Below are positions 1 to 11,026 of a DNA stretch of 64,000 nt, piece by piece. Below the pieces are notes generated by a model that saw only the letters and a program-made list of their open reading frames with translations, made no database searches and had not been told where the DNA came from. Made by a program: the position numbers and the translations under genes. Numbering within the stretch: position 1 is the first letter of the stretch; every line of letters starts with the position of its first letter. Origin of the DNA: Larix kaempferi (taxonomy: Eukaryota; Streptophyta; Pinopsida; Pinales; Pinaceae); NCBI GenBank assembly GCA_027924585.1, contig BSBM01000307.1, positions 13,935,501-13,999,500 of the forward strand, written 5' to 3'.

Positions 1-549
1 AATCCTATTTATATGAGGCTCCTCTTCAATCCAAGGGGAGGAAGTTTATAGTACTTACATGCTGGTGAAATTAGCTTAGGAGATCTCTATTCATCTCTTG
101 GGAGATATATACTTCCTTTGGAGGCTTTGGCATTGGCTTGTTGGAGAAGGATTTCTATGTTAAGCCTTGGTTGTAATCACTTGCTTCGATGTACTTTCCC
201 TTTTTATACAATAATATAAATGCTTTCCACCAAATGTTGTTGCATTCATGATGTTTGTGTAGTTTGCCTGCTTAACTGCTTACTTAGATTTGTTATTATT
301 TAGATGCATTTTACTACTTGTGTTGTTATGTATGTCTTGACAGGTTTTAAAGCTGATATATGAATACCATAAAGCTTGGAACAAAATCAAGGAGAAAGGA
401 TCCGTGATCTGAAAGGTAAGGCATCTAATCACTCGATCTCTAATTAGATCTAGGAAATTTATTTCATATTCTGTCTCATTTGTTCTAGGCTTGCATTAAG
501 CTAGGGAGATCACGCCTTGAGTCCGCTCTTGGTAGATTGTCTGATAATA
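1..549 (+). mobile_element. Right part of an RE1-family LTR, cut by the window edge
   Basis: This stretch aligns base for base, with scattered substitutions, to 60366-60914, which is the right part of the 3' LTR of RE1, and to parts of 27326-28609, the RE1 5' LTR. It ends in GATAATA where the other copies end in GATAACA or AATAACA, so the terminal CA has been mutated. The LTR is in plus orientation. No primer-binding site follows it; the next bases belong to a minus-strand ORF of RE4, exactly as at 60915. It is therefore best read as the 3' LTR of an RE1-type element lying left of the window. I counted about 29 differences in about 517 bases against the 60366-60914 copy. Confidence 0.85.
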
Positions 550-3500
550 GAAAAATCTGAAGTGTCCACATCCTTTATCAATACTCGTAATTCGATATGG
601 TCTCTGTATGAATAGCTCTGAAGGTGTGAACAATCCTCTTTGAAAACTAGGACCAATTCAAAATCCCTTGTCAACTTATCCACCATTGTTTTTCTAGAGA
701 GTGATTGGGTCATGCCAGCAAAGTATGTATAATCCAACCTGCATCCCACTAACCTATCCTGATGCTCTTTATGTGTTAGCATGGTACCATCTTCTTCCAA
801 AAAGAGAGGCAGTACCTTCTTGAACAATGGGTCAAATATATCCTTAGAGTATTTCAATTGGTGGGCCATAATATCTATTATGGCCTGGATTGTAGCTAAC
901 TGCTGATTTTTGTTTATTACCTTCTCGGCCGAAATGAAGGTGGATAACCTATCCTTTATGCCTAATGATTTCACCTCATCCTCAGTCAAGCCATTCAGAA
1001 ACTCTATGGAATTTTTAAGGCATTCAATAGACTTCTTATTCAATTTTTCATTTGCTACTGTTACACTTTGCTTGGCCAACTTAATTATAGTCTCTTTGTC
1101 TAGAAAAAAGTCTAGGTAGGGTCTTAATTTGTTTGCTCCAGCTATAACATCATCCCCGATTACTTGCTTTGCCTCATGCAGTGATGTTTGTACGATGGCC
1201 TATTTCATCAATTCATCATATCTGACCTGTAGATCTAGGTACTTAGATTCCCAAATCTTCCTCTCTTGCTCTTCTTTTGAAACTCTACTTTCTAGATCTG
1301 TGTTCTGATTTTGCAACCTTTCTAGCTCTAAGTCCCCCAGACTTGCCTATGACATAGCCTGCACAATGGAGAAGTCACCAAATTCAACAGAAGAGGATGT
1401 GACCATGTTCTCCAATTCTTGTCTTTCTCCTGCAATTTTCCTTCCAAATCCTCAGACTTAGCTTTCCACTTCTTTTTGCTCTCCACCATAAGAGCCATAT
1501 CCCTCTTCCATTGCTTTTCTTTCTCTTCAAACTTTAGTAACATGGCCTTACAATCCATTAGTTCATTTTCAGCTCTTCTGTTTTCTCCTCCAGCTCTGTC
1601 AACTCAAAGGCTTCTACCAGCTGGGTGGAAGGAATCTTCAATTTCTTTTTCAATGACAGAATAGTATTGTCTTTCTCATTTAGAATATTTTGAATACTAG
1701 CCCTTTTTTTCTGGCTAGCTCACATTAGCCATTAATTCATTCTGCAGCTTCTTGATTTGTGCCTTGTGGGATTTTTTCTCCACTATTTTCTGTCTGAGCT
1801 GATTTCCAACCTTATTCTTACTGGTTTGCAGTTTGGAGAGCTCTAGTGCAGCGTTTAACAACTTGGCATAAATCATGTCCCCAGTTTCCTTGTGAAGATG
1901 GATCATGTCAGGTATGGGAATGTCTTCTAAGTTCATCTTCAATTCAGTGGTCTTACTCTTAGTAGCTAGGGCCAAATTCAATGGGTTTTGAGCATGGCTC
2001 CTGATAGTAACCAAGGACACATCCTTGCTAGAAATTTGTCTGACCTCTGCATCTAACTTTGATTCTTCTTAATTTTCCTCTTTGCTCTCTTTATACTCAT
2101 CCAATAATTCTTCTCTACTCTTGCTTTGTGCAGCAGGTTCAGCTTCCCTATTAAATGCATATTCCTTGATCTCGAAGGTAGCTATTTTGGGCTTCACCTG
2201 CTTCTTTTTAGCTTGACCAGATGACACCTGCACAATATGCTACCCTGGTTCTTCTACTTTCTATCTCTTTGAATCTCTCTCTGTATCCTCATCTTCTACA
2301 TCCATGGAATCAATGACTTCCAATTTACTGGATCCTCCAGAGCCACTAGCAAAGGGTATAGTTGCTCCAACTGCTAGGAGTAAGCTAGAGGAGCCAGGCA
2401 GTGCAGATATGGTTGTCTACACCAGAGAGGTGGATTCATCCTGTACATCTACATCCATCTTCCCTTTTCTGGGATACTCCAACCAGTTGGAAGTCTCTGC
2501 CATACCTGCAATCTCAAAATGCACAAATCCCTTTCTGTTACTTTCTTTCCTTTTGTTGGAGATGATGTGGTGGGGATCATAGTTGATAGAAGCCTTTTTT
2601 TGGATTCTCATATCTCTTAACATACATTCAATGGCTGAAATGGAAGCCTTTCTCTTGACAATGAATGGGCCTACAGCCCATGGGAATGCAATATCTGAGG
2701 CTTTCTTATGATCCAAAAAATGTTCAATTTCCACCCTTAGCTTCTGCCTGATGAATTCCAGAGAAAACATTCTAGGATTAAATAATGTTGTTAGTACATA
2801 GGGTGAATGAGAAAACCCATAAACTCTGATTGTTGTGTTGTGTTCCGAGACAAACCAGTCACCTATCTTCTTCTCAGGAGAAGGTTGCATCATCTCCTTA
2901 ATTTCTGCTAACAAACACCCTAGGAAATATTCTCTGAAATAAAACATTGTAAACCTCAGACATGAGGTTGTTCATGAATTTGTTATAGTATGTGAGCATC
3001 ATCTCAGGAAGCTAAAATTTTTCTTCATTATATGTCAAGAACATCCTCAACAAATATGATTGGAACCTTAAGCTCTTGGTCTTGTGGAAGTCCACTAGCT
3101 GAGAATGGATATTATTAGCTAGGGACTCGTCAAATTTAATGCAGGCACACTGGACAGACTGGTCAGACTCCTCGGAATCTAATGGGAAAGTGCTAAGGAC
3201 AAATAATAGGCTCATCAGGGGCTCAGTGACATACATGTCTATATCTAATCCTACAAATTGTCTTAGCATGGTTATAACACACTTGGATTCTTCATTAAAG
3301 AGACGTATTTTGACTAGGAAAGCATGCTCCTGCAATGGGACACTAGGTTGTAGGAAAATCCTGTAGAAAATTTGCTTAAACTCGATTGTGGACTATTTAA
3401 AATACTGAATTAGGTCTTCTTCCTTGTACTCTTTGGACTTTAGGATGAATTCGTCAGGGATTGACAGGTATTTTCTTATAATGAGAGAATTGATAGGACA

Positions 3501-3803
3501 TAATATCTTTGAGCTAGATGCATCCATAATCACCCTCTCAGAGGAGGAATAATTGGTGGCACACCAGTCGACGAACTTGGGACAGTTTAGGGCTTGGTCA
3601 ACCTCAAAAAACTAGAAAAATGACTTGTATACCTTTTGTACATCTATACCCTGGTTCCTAATTAGCTCCATTTTATCCTTCACTATTTCAATGGGTCCAT
3701 TAGTCAATACTGTCTCATAGAACTCAACATCCTTAGCTTCTAACAGCTCTTCTATCTTCTGGTGTTCAAAATCTAGCATTTCTACTTCTCCAAGCTCAAC
3801 CAT
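550..3803 (-). pseudogene. RE4 3' ORF (ORF3): long protein with coiled-coil C-terminal part, decayed
   Basis: Reading the minus strand from an ATG at 3803, a protein of about 1000 residues can be followed to 550 with several stops and small frameshifts. The N-terminal part (3803-2420) looks globular and includes a segment beginning KKIGDWFVSEHNTTIRVYGF. A Ser/Gly/Glu-rich linker follows near 2420-2100. The C-terminal part (2020-550) is rich in Lys, Glu, Leu and Gln with heptad-like spacing, typical of coiled coil. I see no signal peptide or membrane segment, so an envelope role is not supported. It lies downstream of pol, the position of env-like ORFs in some plant Ty3/gypsy elements. A second copy is at 60915-64000, with about 8% mismatches in the first 120 bases. 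I do not recognise the family. The reading frame is cut at 550 by an RE1-type LTR. Confidence 0.7.
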
Positions 3804-5057
3804 TTAAATAGTTTTGTAAGGAGATAGAAGGCCTACCTAGTTACTGACAGCTAGTCTGAGATCCTGGTTGAGTTGTCTACGTGCAGGACATTCGTCGTCT
3901 TTCGCTTTCCAATGCAACTGGACAAGCAGTATCTAGATCCCCGTGCAGAACCTTTTTATATTATTTTCCTCTCCTATCCTTCCTGCATAAGTCGCAGTGA
4001 AGAATCTTGTTTAGCCGTTCATTTGCGCGATCAACCCTGCGCCGTTGATCTTTTTCCTGCTTAACTCTACAGTCCTCTGTAGTTTTCAATCTTCCAAGTG
4101 TTGCCTTCCTTGCAATTCAGATCCGCACAGCCATTGTCAACCGTCGATCTAGATCCTATCCATATACCGACCTCCCAAAGGTGTGGCCCCTACCATGGTT
4201 CGCAGATTTTGAAAGTGTCGATAATCCGTGCATGGTCAATCTGCGAACTAAACATCCTCCATTGATGCCTTTCCCCATCATATCCGCACCATCACATGAT
4301 GTGGAGCCTACCGCTACTTCGCAATTTTGAAAAGTTCATTTCTTCGCACATGTCAAATCAATGAAGTGCTTGATGACCATAGATATGTCCTCCCATTCGT
4401 TGATACGGCCTCTGACTTACCTGCAGGCTAGCAACACTCCACCCACACATTAACCACCCCATCTTTCTTTTGCAAAGTCACTTTTTAGCCGTCGATATCT
4501 ATGTCATAGATCTGCTCCGTTCATTAGTCTCCTCATATAACTTTGACCGAATATTTACATTTGTTTCTCATTTGCAAATTTGAAACTCAAGGATTTTAAT
4601 CCTTTCCATCTCAACCCAAAACACAAACCTGCAGGGGTCTCACTTAGTTTCCCTCTTGCTCATATGACTGAGAAACTTAGGCTTACTCATCATTTTCATG
4701 GAGTTTCCCCCTCCAACTACTTAGCTCAAAAATAGTGCCAACAACTAGCTCCAATTGGGGATGCGATCCTCCCTATGAGGTGGCAAAGAACCTGTAGACT
4801 AGGTGCCTGATTCATTGGGAGTCTCCAAACTTTTGAAAAACCCCACATTACTGTTTTTCACTTTTTTGTATATAAAAAAAACAAAGAGAAATGGCTACCC
4901 CACAAGATCTTAGGGCCTTCTTTTCAATATTCAAATCTTCGGCTCACCATCTGCACTGATTTTAAAATAAAGGAATATGTACAAGCTATGGTACAAAAGT
5001 TACCTTCTATCCACAATACAGGTAATGTTTCAGAAATATTCCATTTACTGGGCCTCC
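3804..5057 (-). other. RE4 noncoding spacer between pol and ORF3
   Basis: No coding stretch is visible on either strand between the end of the RE4 integrase region and the ORF3 start codon. A spacer of this size in front of a separate 3' ORF would fit a subgenomic promoter or a splice acceptor for ORF3, but I see no clear TATA box or acceptor that I would defend. Short ORFs on the plus strand here are not conserved features. Confidence 0.5.
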
Positions 5058-6067
5058 CTAGAATTGAGACCCATCCTGATGCTCCAAAGTGAATGAATTT
5101 ATGTCTCTATATTCTGCAATGATGTATGGACCTACCCACATATGATCAAAGTTCCCATGCTTGTCTTCTGTAGGAGCATCCCATTTCAAGACCAAATCAT
5201 CAATCTGGAACTGTTCTTCCTTAACCTTCCTATCGAAAGTACTCTTCATCTTCTTCTGATGTACTTGTACTTTGTCATAGGATTTATCTCTCATCTCATT
5301 CAGTTCTATTATCTAATTTATCCTTCTTTTCATATTATTTGGTTCATCTTCATGTATCTGCAACAATTTCATGACTAGCAATCCTAAAGATGTTGGAAAA
5401 ACAACTTAAGCCCCATATAGTAACTAGAATGGTGACATCCCAATTTCACTTTTTGTGCTAATCCTGTCAGCCCACATAACGTATTTCAGCTTTGTATGCC
5501 AAGCTCTTTTTTTCTCTTCTAACAATTTCTCAATTATCCTTACCGGGCTCTTGTTAGAAGATTCAGCCAATCCATTCCCCCGTGGATAGTAGGAAGTAGA
5601 ATGGTTTAAGTTGATATGATATTTATGGCAGAAACTGACCATATTATTAGATTTAAAAGCAGTTGCATTGTCTGTAACAATTCTTCTGGGACATCCAAAC
5701 CTGGCCAAAATTTTATTTTCTAAAAAATCTATGATCACGGCATCAGTGGCCCTCCTTGTGGGTATAGCTTCAATACATTTTGTGAAATAATTAGTTGCTG
5801 TCAGAATCCATCTATGTTGACCTGAATAATTTGGGTTGACTCCCCAATGAAATCTAACCCCCACTGCTGGAAGGGTGCCTCTACTAAAATTGGGTTGAGA
5901 GGAAGTGAAACCAGTTTCCTCTTACCATCAAAACTCTGACACTGATGACATGTGGTGGTCTCTTTATAAACATCAGAAAACATAGTGGCCCAATAAAAAC
6001 CAACTCTCGGAATTTTATTTGTTGTTACCTTCCATGAGTGGTGTCCTCTACAATCTCCTTTATGGAA
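5058..6067 (-). pseudogene. RE4 integrase, decayed
   Basis: The integrase would insert the cDNA copy into the host chromosome. Read on the minus strand, the zinc-binding end shows CHQCQSFDGKRK (near 5950), the catalytic core shows WGLDFIGE (first Asp), IVTDNATAFKS (second Asp) and YYPRGNGLAESSNK (catalytic Glu), and the C-terminal part carries MWVGPYIIAEY, a GPY/F-type motif, near 5110. The frame is broken at about 5800-5870 (two overlapping frames in the core) and near 5424 and 5300. The frame ends near 5058. RNase H lies upstream and the spacer before ORF3 lies downstream. The assignment as a Ty3/gypsy integrase is secure; activity is not possible from this copy. Confidence 0.85.
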
Positions 6068-6680
6068 TTATTTCATTGTCTGTTGAGCTTCATCTTCCAA
6101 TAAGCAATTCAACAATATACCACCAGGGTCTTTCCAGTAAAAGTATTGATTCATAATGCAGAACTTTGCAGTCTTTACCTTCACAAATCTAACTCTTGTC
6201 TTACTTGATCCTGTAGGAGCTTGTAAATTTTGAAATACATATACAATATCACTGTACCATGGAGACATAGAAAAATCTAGCCTTACCTGTATCCCTGCAT
6301 CAAGTTGGTTTGAATGACTGGTCGGGAAGTTGATTTGTAAAGATTCACAATTATCTTCAGTCATCATTTTGGCCAGCCCTTGTCCTTTAATCAACTTGGT
6401 AGGCTTGATTTCAAGATCATACTCCAATAATACAACAATCCACCTTACTCTCTTCCCTTCTGGATTTGGTTGGGTAAGAATGCTCTTCACTGCATTAGTT
6501 GGAACATAGGCAATAATGTGTGAATGTAGAATGTACACTCTGAAATCTTTCAAATATTTCACCAAGGCATAAGCCCGTTTTTCCATGATATTATATTTCA
6601 ACTCTCCATCTTTCAATACCTTACTAAAAAATGCTATAGGTTGCTCAACATTTTGACTGTTTTTCTACAGTAGTACTCCA
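6068..6680 (-). pseudogene. RE4 RNase H (retroviral-type), decayed
   Basis: Minus-strand translation shows the C-terminal half of a Ty3/gypsy RNase H: YNIMEKRAYALVKYLKDFR followed by TNAVKSILTQPNPEGKRVRW, then the usual LLEYDLEIKPTKLIKGQGLA stretch leading to the linker before integrase. The first half, with the first catalytic Asp, is damaged or in another frame towards 6680. This is the normal RNase H after RT and is separate from the archaeal-type RNase H seen upstream of RT at 7771-8192 in the same element. Confidence 0.75.
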
Positions 6681-7553
6681 GCAATAGTATGCTCAGATTC
6701 ATAGGAGAATACTCCACTTCATAAAGAATTTCTCCAAGTTCTTGATATGCTCCCTGTCATACTTAGAATAAATAGTGATAGCATCCATGTAGACAACTAC
6801 AAATTTATCATTTTCTTCAACAAACGTGATGTCCATAGCATGCTAGAATGTAGCTCCTGCATTCATCGACCCAAAAGGAATTTTGGCATACATGAATGAA
6901 CCCCATGGTTTAGTAAAAGCAGTATTCTCTTGGTCCTATGGGAATACTTTAATCCAGTTCTACCCTGAGAAACCATCCATAGTTGAAATCCTTTCAAACC
7001 CTACCACCTTCTGCAAAATGTGCTCCATATTTGGTAATGGGTAATTGTCCTTCATAGAAACTTTGTTTAGATTTCTGAAATCAATACAAAGTCTTATCAT
7101 TTTTCTTTCTAACAGGCACCAAGTTAGCCACCCATTTTGAAAACCTCAAAGTTACAATAATCTTAGCATTGAACAACTTTTTGATCTCTTTTATATCACA
7201 GGAAACAACTTGGGGTTTACTCTTCTCAACTTTTGTCTGAAAGGATTTTCTCCAGGCTTTATCGGAATGGTTTGTTGTATGATACATGTATCATACTCTT
7301 CCAGGTCTTCATAGCTCCAGGAAAATACATCTGTGTACTTCTTCATCAAATTGGCATACTCTTCCTTTTCTTTTGCAGGTAATTTATTGGACAACTTCAC
7401 AATTCGTGGCGCTTCTTCAATACCTAAGTTTTGGACTTCCACCGCGTCATCAGCAGGTTTAACCTTTGGATTCTTAGAAACATCATTATGATCAAATAAC
7501 TTCTCTAGGGGAATCCAGCCTCTTGGAATAAAATTGCTTTTCAAATTAATCAT
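6681..7553 (-). pseudogene. RE4 reverse transcriptase with protease-RT linker, decayed
   Basis: The minus strand shows a linker (7553-7330) with YTDVFSWSYEDLEEYD, typical of the region before gypsy RTs, then IPIKPGENPFRQKLRRVNPK, then WVANLVPVRKKNDKTLY (fingers) near 7090, a palm region with the expected small-residue motif near 6870, and VVYMDAITIYSK near 6790. The last is the catalytic YxDD box with the second Asp changed to Ala, so this RT would be dead. Several stops and frame changes lie between 7080 and 6680. RNase H follows on the left. Confidence 0.8.
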
Positions 7554-7770
7554 GTCCTTTCCTCCTAATATAGTCTGCCATTCTTTGTTTTCGGCCTTTC
7601 CATCTTCCGTTGATCCACCATCTTGGAATCACTCCAAATTTTCATTTTTTGAATCGATCTAATTGTTCACAAATTCATCAGACATTTCCAAAAATATCTT
7701 TATTTGCATATCATCATCAAAAACTTTCCAGTATTTGGAGTTCTCTAGTATTGAGGGTCTATTTACAACT

Positions 7771-8192
7771 TCAACTGTATACTATTTTTTGAGAATGAAT
7801 AGGGGTTTTGAAACCACCAACAGTCACAGCCAGAAATTCCGCTACTTGATTTTCAATTCTGGGAACCACCCTGATTTTATGTTTTGTAAAATAATTTCCA
7901 AACATATCCCAGACTTCACTCTTGTAGGCTCTCATTCTGGGATGTTTTGTTTGGAAACTATCATTCACTTGATTTACCACAAGCTCTGAATCCCCAAATG
8001 ATTCTATTCTTTTTGCCCCCATATTTTTCAAATCCTACAAACCCAACGACAAAGCCTCATACTCAGCCACATTATTAGTACATTCAAAAGTCAGTTTATA
8101 AGATAAAGCTTTAAATTCTCTGACAAGTGATATGATCAAAACAACTGCCCCATCCCCATTTTACTTAGAGACCCATCAAAGTAGATAGTCCA
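7771..8192 (-). pseudogene. RE4 archaeal-type RNase H (aRNH) upstream of RT, decayed
   Basis: On the minus strand, in two frames, I read LWTIYFDGSLSK (first Asp, near 8180), CTNNVAEYEALSLGL (Glu, near 8065), ESFGDSELVVNQVNDSFQTK (second Asp, near 7985) and PRIENQVAEFLAV, which matches the final part of type-I RNase H folds but has lost the last Asp. The NNVAEYEAL and GDSELVVNQ motifs are the hallmark of the plant/archaeal-type RNase H acquired by some plant Ty3/gypsy lineages. Unusually, this domain lies between protease (8232-8760) and RT (left of 7553). RE7 shows the same order at 25640-25900. Confidence 0.8.
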
Positions 8193-8231
8193 CAACCCTT
8201 CTTCATTTTGTTTCTTCTCCAAGGCTTCTTG

Positions 8232-8760
8232 TCATTTTGCAAATTCCTCATCCTCCTTACAATCAATCTGTACATGAACTCCAGGATCATTTTGTGGCCC
8301 ATCATTGAAAAATATAGAAGATCCCAAATCAGTATCAACAACATCAATAGGATGGTTTTCAGGTTTATCTTTACTGCTGACTACATATGCTAACCTCTTC
8401 TCTCTATACAACCTTCTGTTACCTCCAAACAAAGGTATACTGGCATATGACAAATCCATTTGCATAGTTCCCTTTAATTTTGATTGCGAAGATCTTGATA
8501 ACAACATACCAAACTTTGCAGGAATATCGGCTACTACAACATCCATCACAATGCTTTTAGCTAGAAGTTGTGCTAGAGTTACCACCATATAATTTATCAA
8601 TCCTAGACACCTGACCTTTCTAGAATCAAAAGAATACAGCTATTTATAGGGCCTAGTAACCTCCAATCCTAGAATTTCCACCACTGTCTTTGGCATTAGA
8701 TTATGAGAGGCACCAAAATCTAGCATGGCATTGTGCAAAATCATATCATGGATATTCAGA
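8232..8760 (-). pseudogene. RE4 protease, decayed
   Basis: The retropepsin-type protease would process Gag and Pol. On the minus strand near 8725-8690 the translation gives MLDFGASHNLMPK, where D-F-G-A-S is the catalytic D-[ST]-G-A motif with Phe in place of Ser or Thr. It continues with a beta-rich stretch including IPAKFGMLLSRSSQSKLKG, comparable to the GRNW-type flap/strand region of plant gypsy proteases. There are stops near 8640 and 8750. Gag lies upstream and aRNH directly downstream. Confidence 0.75.
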
Positions 8761-8960
8761 CTTAGATAAAATGGGGAAAATTCTTCATCATCTATGTCTC
8801 CAATTTTAGGTCCAAAGACAATAATGGGAGAATCATCTGTTACTTCTAGAATATCTGGCTGAAGATCACCTTGATCTTGACCATTTGAGTAATCTCTTCC
8901 CTGTATTCATTATTCCTTAACAACTCATTAAAGGGGATAGAAATCTTAACCTTTGATAAC

Positions 8961-10269
8961 TCTGACTTCAGATTGAAGGATGAAATTGGTCTATCTACAT
9001 CGATTGACACTGACTATTTACTTTCCTTTGGTTGTTGCTCCTTATTTTCTGGGTCCTTCTATACCATAGCATCCTTCTTCTTTTCTTTTTGTTTTTTTGC
9101 ATTCTGTTGGGTGTTGGAAGGCTGGTTTGGACTGGACTTCCCTTTATTTGTTACTACATCATGATTTCTCAACTTTAATTTTCTTTTAAAATCATCAATG
9201 GCATTCTGATATCCTCTCAGATATTGTTTTGAATCTAGCTCTGAATCATGGCTATCATCTTCCTAGGTGAAGAAATCATGTTCTTTTTCAGTTAAGTATA
9301 TTTTGGAATCAATGTCATCAAAGTGATGAATCTGGTCACCCATTGGATCTTCTTGTCCTTCCTCATCAACCAAATTTTCTGGAAATGGTGGTCTTATTTG
9401 CTTATCTTCAGGGTTTCTTTGGTTTCTCTAAGGCAATGGCCTTCTAAAATTTTGATTCCTTATTTGATTTTCAGGTTGCTCTCTATTAGGTGGTATGTTA
9501 TCTAGAGCTAACCTATCCATCAAATTCTCCATATTCTTCATCATCATTTCAAACTTAGCATCACTTGTAGAGGAACAACCAGAAGCGTCTGGTTGGTTTT
9601 CTTATCTTATTTTATCTACTTCCACTCTATTTTTCAATTTTCCTGAGGCCGTTAAATTTGCTTCTACTTCTAGACCATCTTTTAACATAGCTGACAAGGT
9701 AGCTGAATTCCTCTCTCTCAACATACATGACAAGTCTCCATCAAAGGCATCTGCATAATTAAGTTTAGCAGCACCTACCAAGGGTTTAATATCAGCTGGA
9801 ATGGAGTTGTATACCTTCATAAATCTGCTAGAAAACTCATGTACAGACTCAAAATTCCCTTTCTTTAAATGGTCATATTGAGATAATATTTGTAAGGGGC
9901 TCTTCTTTGCCTCCCACCTATCCAAAAACAGGGTCTGAAAAGCTTCAAAGTAAGGATAGATGCTGCTGGTAAATATTTAAACCACCTCTTTGCCTCTCCT
10001 GACAAACTCTGAGCAAACAACCTCATCTTCACATCATCATGATCTACTTCTTCCAAGTCAATGAAATCTTCAAACCTATCCATATGTTGTCTTGTTGTAA
10101 AATTCCCATCTCCATCATATAAATAAATTCTCTGTGATTAATTCTGAGGGAGATCATGCAAATCAGCTAGCAAAGCTAAGGGTGCAAACCTAGCTGTCAT
10201 TGGTCTAGGTGGATTCTGTGCTACAGGAGGGTTCTGAGGAAGATTTTGAGCAAGGTTTGTAGTATGAGG
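8961..10269 (-). pseudogene. RE4 gag, main part (capsid and basic tail), decayed
   Basis: The minus-strand capsid region contains MDRFEDFIDLEEVDHDDVKM, LFAQSLSGEAKRWFKYLP and a following segment with FESVHEFSSRFMKVYNSIP, the usual retrotransposon Gag fold pattern. It is followed by an Asn/Arg/Pro-rich stretch and a Lys-rich tail near 9090-9150 (QNAKKQKEKKKDAM). I see no CCHC zinc knuckle, so nucleic-acid binding would depend on basic residues. Frame breaks occur at about 9600, 9950 and 10130. The right end is cut at 10269 by RE3; the N-terminal part of the same protein continues at 19363 on the far side of RE3 without losing frame. Confidence 0.8.
10265..10269. repeat. RE3 left target-site duplication TGAGG
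   Basis: TGAGG immediately precedes the RE3 5' LTR and is repeated exactly at 19363-19367 just after the 3' LTR, marking the insertion of RE3 into the gag gene of RE4. Confidence 0.93.
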
Positions 10270-11005
10270 TGTTAACACCCAAAAAGTGCTCACTGGCTCA
10301 CTCCCTTATTCACATGACTGATTTGTCCACTTTTTCCACCATTTGAGCCTCTAAAACCTTCTAAAGGTCACCAAAAAGACATTAATACCCCTTTTGCCCC
10401 TCAAAATATGTATTTTTCCTCAAAAAAACACAAAAAACCCTAAAAAAGGTCCAAAATTCCCAAAACATATTAAAAGGGAATAAAAATATAAAAAATATTC
10501 AAAAAAGGAAAAAGAGGGAAAAAGAGACCTAAACCATGTTGGTCCATACCATTGGTTTCCTTAAAACCATAATGGTATTACCCATCACCCAGAAACTATA
10601 AAAAAGTGATAGGGGCTCCTCATTATTCATCCACATTTCATCATATCCTTATGTTGCCAAATTCCCTTTGAGAGCCATTGCCTCCCATTCGAGTTTGAAG
10701 AACCCCATTGAAGCATTGGAGAAGAAGAGACCATTAGACATTGGAGCTTCTCAACCTTGGAGCTGCTCAACACTCACCATCCTCACCACTTGAGGTAATA
10801 CAAAAGATTAAATTTCTTAATTTCTTGCTTTTGTTATAGATCTTATTGCTTATGTTTGAAATCTAGTTTTCTATTTATTTACACATGCTTATGTTAGATC
10901 AGATTATATTAATTTATTCATAATTGTTTTTGTTTTATATTGAAACTGGTATTACAAGTTAATAGGTGCATCCTTGCACATGCTTGGTTGAAAAAACAAG
11001 CAACA
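10270..11005 (+). repeat. RE3 5' LTR
   Basis: The LTR starts TGTTAACACCC and ends AAGCAACA and matches 18625-19362 with few substitutions. A TATA-like TATAAAAAA lies at 10597-10605 (18953 onward in the 3' LTR), with a probable transcript start about 30 bases later in a C/T-rich stretch. Confidence 0.93.
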
Positions 11006-11010
11006 GTTTT

Positions 11011-11026
11011 TGGCGACTCCACTGGG
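11011..11026 (+). promoter_or_regulatory. RE3 primer-binding site
   Basis: TGGCGACTCCACTGGG starts five bases after the 5' LTR. It begins with the TGG that pairs with a tRNA CCA end. RE4 carries the same core (TGGCGACTCCACG) on the minus strand at 19740-19752. I did not assign the tRNA. Confidence 0.8.

Noticed and set aside
550-3803. Envelope glycoprotein call for ORF3
   Set aside because: No signal peptide, no transmembrane helix and a coiled-coil, charged composition.
7610-8592. Plus-strand ORFs over the RE4 protease and aRNH
   Set aside because: They are opposite-strand shadows; the minus strand carries recognisable catalytic motifs.
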